Positions 5,366 to 6,806 of a stretch of 6,806 nt of DNA are shown here, piece after piece. The DNA lies in the NCBI GenBank assembly GCA_030673345.1, contig DAOVJH010000080.1, forward strand, positions 1 to 6,806, given 5' to 3'. The notes under the pieces are model-generated. The model was not told the DNA's origin, made no database searches, and was given only the letters and a program-made list of their open reading frames with translations. The number at the start of each line of letters is the position of its first letter. Position 1 is the first letter of the stretch. The position numbers were made by a program, and so were the translations under genes. This DNA is from Pseudomonadota bacterium (GTDB taxonomy: Bacteria; Pseudomonadota; Gammaproteobacteria; SZUA-229).

Positions 5366-6806
5366 TTACTTCAAACTTTTCTCGACCAGTTCAGTCACAT
5401 CATTAGAAAGATCTGACAGCGAGATCAATCTTAACAACTGTGATTTCATCATTTTTTGGCGAGACTCATTGTATCGTCTCCAGCGGGTCAGGGGCACACA
5501 CAGACGCGATGCGATCTGCGGATTCATCGCATCGATGGTTTCTATATATTGCCCCAGCAACTCATAACCAAAACCACCGCTCTCATGAAAACATAACGGG
5601 TTGGCTGCACAGAAAACACCGAGCAGAGAACGCACGCGATTAGGATTCTTGATATCAAAGTCAGGGTGGTCAAATAATTGCTTCACTCTTGCTATCGAAG
5701 AGACATGCGGCACACTTGCCTGAACGGAAAACCACTTGTCCATCACCAGGTTGTCGTGTTTCCACTGCTGATAAAATTCTTCGATGACCCGGCCTGAGCA
5801 GGCCGCCTGATGATGCACCAGTGCCTTAAAAGCGGCCATCTGGTCCGTCATGTTGTCAGCTTCATAAAATTGCGTTGATGCCAGCGACTCACCCTGCCCT
5901 TCGAGATACAGCAGGTAGGCTAGCGACTGATTTTTCAGGAATCGCTTACCCATCGATTCAGGTGACAGATCAAACGTCTGCTGCGAATTAACCTGGTAGA
6001 CGTCTAACAGGTCCTCTCTTAATTCCCGTGCTAACTGCTGATAGATAAACTCCCTGGCCTGGTGAATTTCATCGACATCGATAACAGGCATCATCTCACC
6101 GATATACATCAGTGATGGCAGCGTTAAGGCTCTGGCGATCAACGCTTTATCCAGTGTTTGTTCATGCAGAATTTTTTTGCAGGCCGCAACGTAATAATCA
6201 GGCAAGGCCAGAGCTTCACCTTTTTTAATCGACTCGACCATCGACAGAATCAGTCGGGTCGATAACTGCTGACCGGCTTCCCATCGGTTAAAATCATCCG
6301 TTTCGTGCGCCATCCAAAAAGCGAGCTCTTCATCATCACGCTCAAAATGTAATTTCACCGGTGCTGAATACCCCTGCAGGATCGACAACACTGGTTTTTC
6401 TTCTATATTTTCGAATTCGAATCGCTGTTGCTGTTCGACGAAATCCAAAACCATCGATCCATCCACTGCGTTCTGCTCAACGGATGTCTGCAACGCGACC
6501 GGCATCGCATCTTTACCCATTAGGCTGATCTTTACTGGTATGTGAAAAGGCTGCTTTTCATCCTGGCCAGGAGTAGCAGAGGTTGCCTGTGACAACACCA
6601 GGGTATAGATCTTCGTATCTGCATCAAAACTTTCACTGACGGTGACTTCCGGCGTACCCGCCTGCTTATACCAGCGCCTGAACTGTTGCAGATCAACCTT
6701 GCTCGCGTCTTCCATCGCACCGACGAATTCTTCGGTGGTGACTGCCTGGCCATCATAGCGCTCAAAGTACAGGTCCATGCCCTGACGAAATTTTTCTTTT
6801 CCTAAC
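5366..6806 (-). CDS. pepN: Aminopeptidase N (M1 family), C-terminal part
   Basis: The gene enters from the right edge; 479 whole residues are visible, ending at the TAA at 5368-5366. The frame is open through 6806, so the Met at 6778-6776 is internal, in a GMDLYFER segment that matches E. coli PepN, as do FRRWY and AGTP just after it. Downstream come the Ig-like beta domain (HIPVKISL, SAPVKLHFER) and the helical C-terminal domain, with NNMTD, LVMDKWF, NPNRVRSLLG and NPQIASRL segments close to the E. coli protein as I remember it. E. coli PepN is about 870 residues, so roughly the last 55 percent is here. The zinc site HEXXH and catalytic tyrosine lie beyond the edge, so activity cannot be judged. 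PepN is a cytoplasmic zinc aminopeptidase removing N-terminal residues from peptides. It stands 494 bp upstream of the response regulator gene, so operon membership is unlikely. Confidence 0.95.
   Translation of the reverse strand, partial: LGKEKFRQGMDLYFERYDGQAVTTEEFVGAMEDASKVDLQQFRRWYKQAGTPEVTVSESFDADTKIYTLVLSQATSATPGQDEKQPFHIPVKISLMGKDAMPVALQTSVEQNAVDGSMVLDFVEQQQRFEFENIEEKPVLSILQGYSAPVKLHFERDDEELAFWMAHETDDFNRWEAGQQLSTRLILSMVESIKKGEALALPDYYVAACKKILHEQTLDKALIARALTLPSLMYIGEMMPVIDVDEIHQAREFIYQQLARELREDLLDVYQVNSQQTFDLSPESMGKRFLKNQSLAYLLYLEGQGESLASTQFYEADNMTDQMAAFKALVHHQAACSGRVIEEFYQQWKHDNLVMDKWFSVQASVPHVSSIARVKQLFDHPDFDIKNPNRVRSLLGVFCAANPLCFHESGGFGYELLGQYIETIDAMNPQIASRLCVPLTRWRRYNESRQKMMKSQLLRLISLSDLSNDVTELVEKSLK

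Noticed and set aside
5440..5643. 67-codon plus-strand frame opposite the end of pepN
   Set aside because: Antisense to the most conserved C-terminal PepN segment; no independent support.

Overview
The window looks like chromosomal DNA of a moderately AT-rich Gram-negative bacterium, most likely a gammaproteobacterium. The main evidence is the C-terminal half of a PepN-type (M1) aminopeptidase that aligns closely, from memory, with E. coli PepN. An exported TlpA-like thioredoxin and a three-domain c-di-GMP protein fit this. I cannot name a genus. I see no mobile element, CRISPR array, tRNA or rRNA, and no multi-gene defence or biosynthetic system. This is mostly ordinary housekeeping and signalling DNA. 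The less ordinary parts are the regulatory stretches.

Layout. (1) 1-542, minus strand: the N-terminal 180 residues of a membrane-anchored protein with a long acidic periplasmic linker, probably a SPOR/FtsN-like protein, cut by the window edge. (2) 543-999: a divergent, AT-rich intergenic region holding a strong 36-nt hairpin, promoter-like elements and a perfect 23-bp dyad. (3) 1000-1509, plus strand: a secreted TlpA/ResA-type thioredoxin. It is the only plus-strand gene and meets the next gene tail to tail. (4) 3055 down to 1546, minus strand: a C-factor-like short-chain dehydrogenase followed after 19 nt by an inositol-monophosphatase-family enzyme, probably one transcription unit. (5) 3073-3112: a very good intrinsic terminator for the gene upstream, with a good sigma70-type promoter for the dehydrogenase nested inside it. 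(6) 4871 down to 3138, minus strand: a REC-GGDEF-EAL response regulator with all three sets of key residues intact. (7) 4872-5365: 494 bp of AT-rich non-coding DNA, probably the promoter and leader of the REC-GGDEF-EAL gene. (8) 5366-6806, minus strand: the C-terminal 479 residues of PepN, cut by the window edge.

How they fit together. The genes look like independent units rather than one pathway: envelope function (SPOR-like protein, TlpA), second-messenger signalling (REC-GGDEF-EAL), peptide turnover (PepN), and a small metabolic pair (dehydrogenase and phosphatase). Two starts should be placed inside the longest open frames, at 1000 for the thioredoxin and 4871 for the response regulator, because each has a clear Shine-Dalgarno sequence there.
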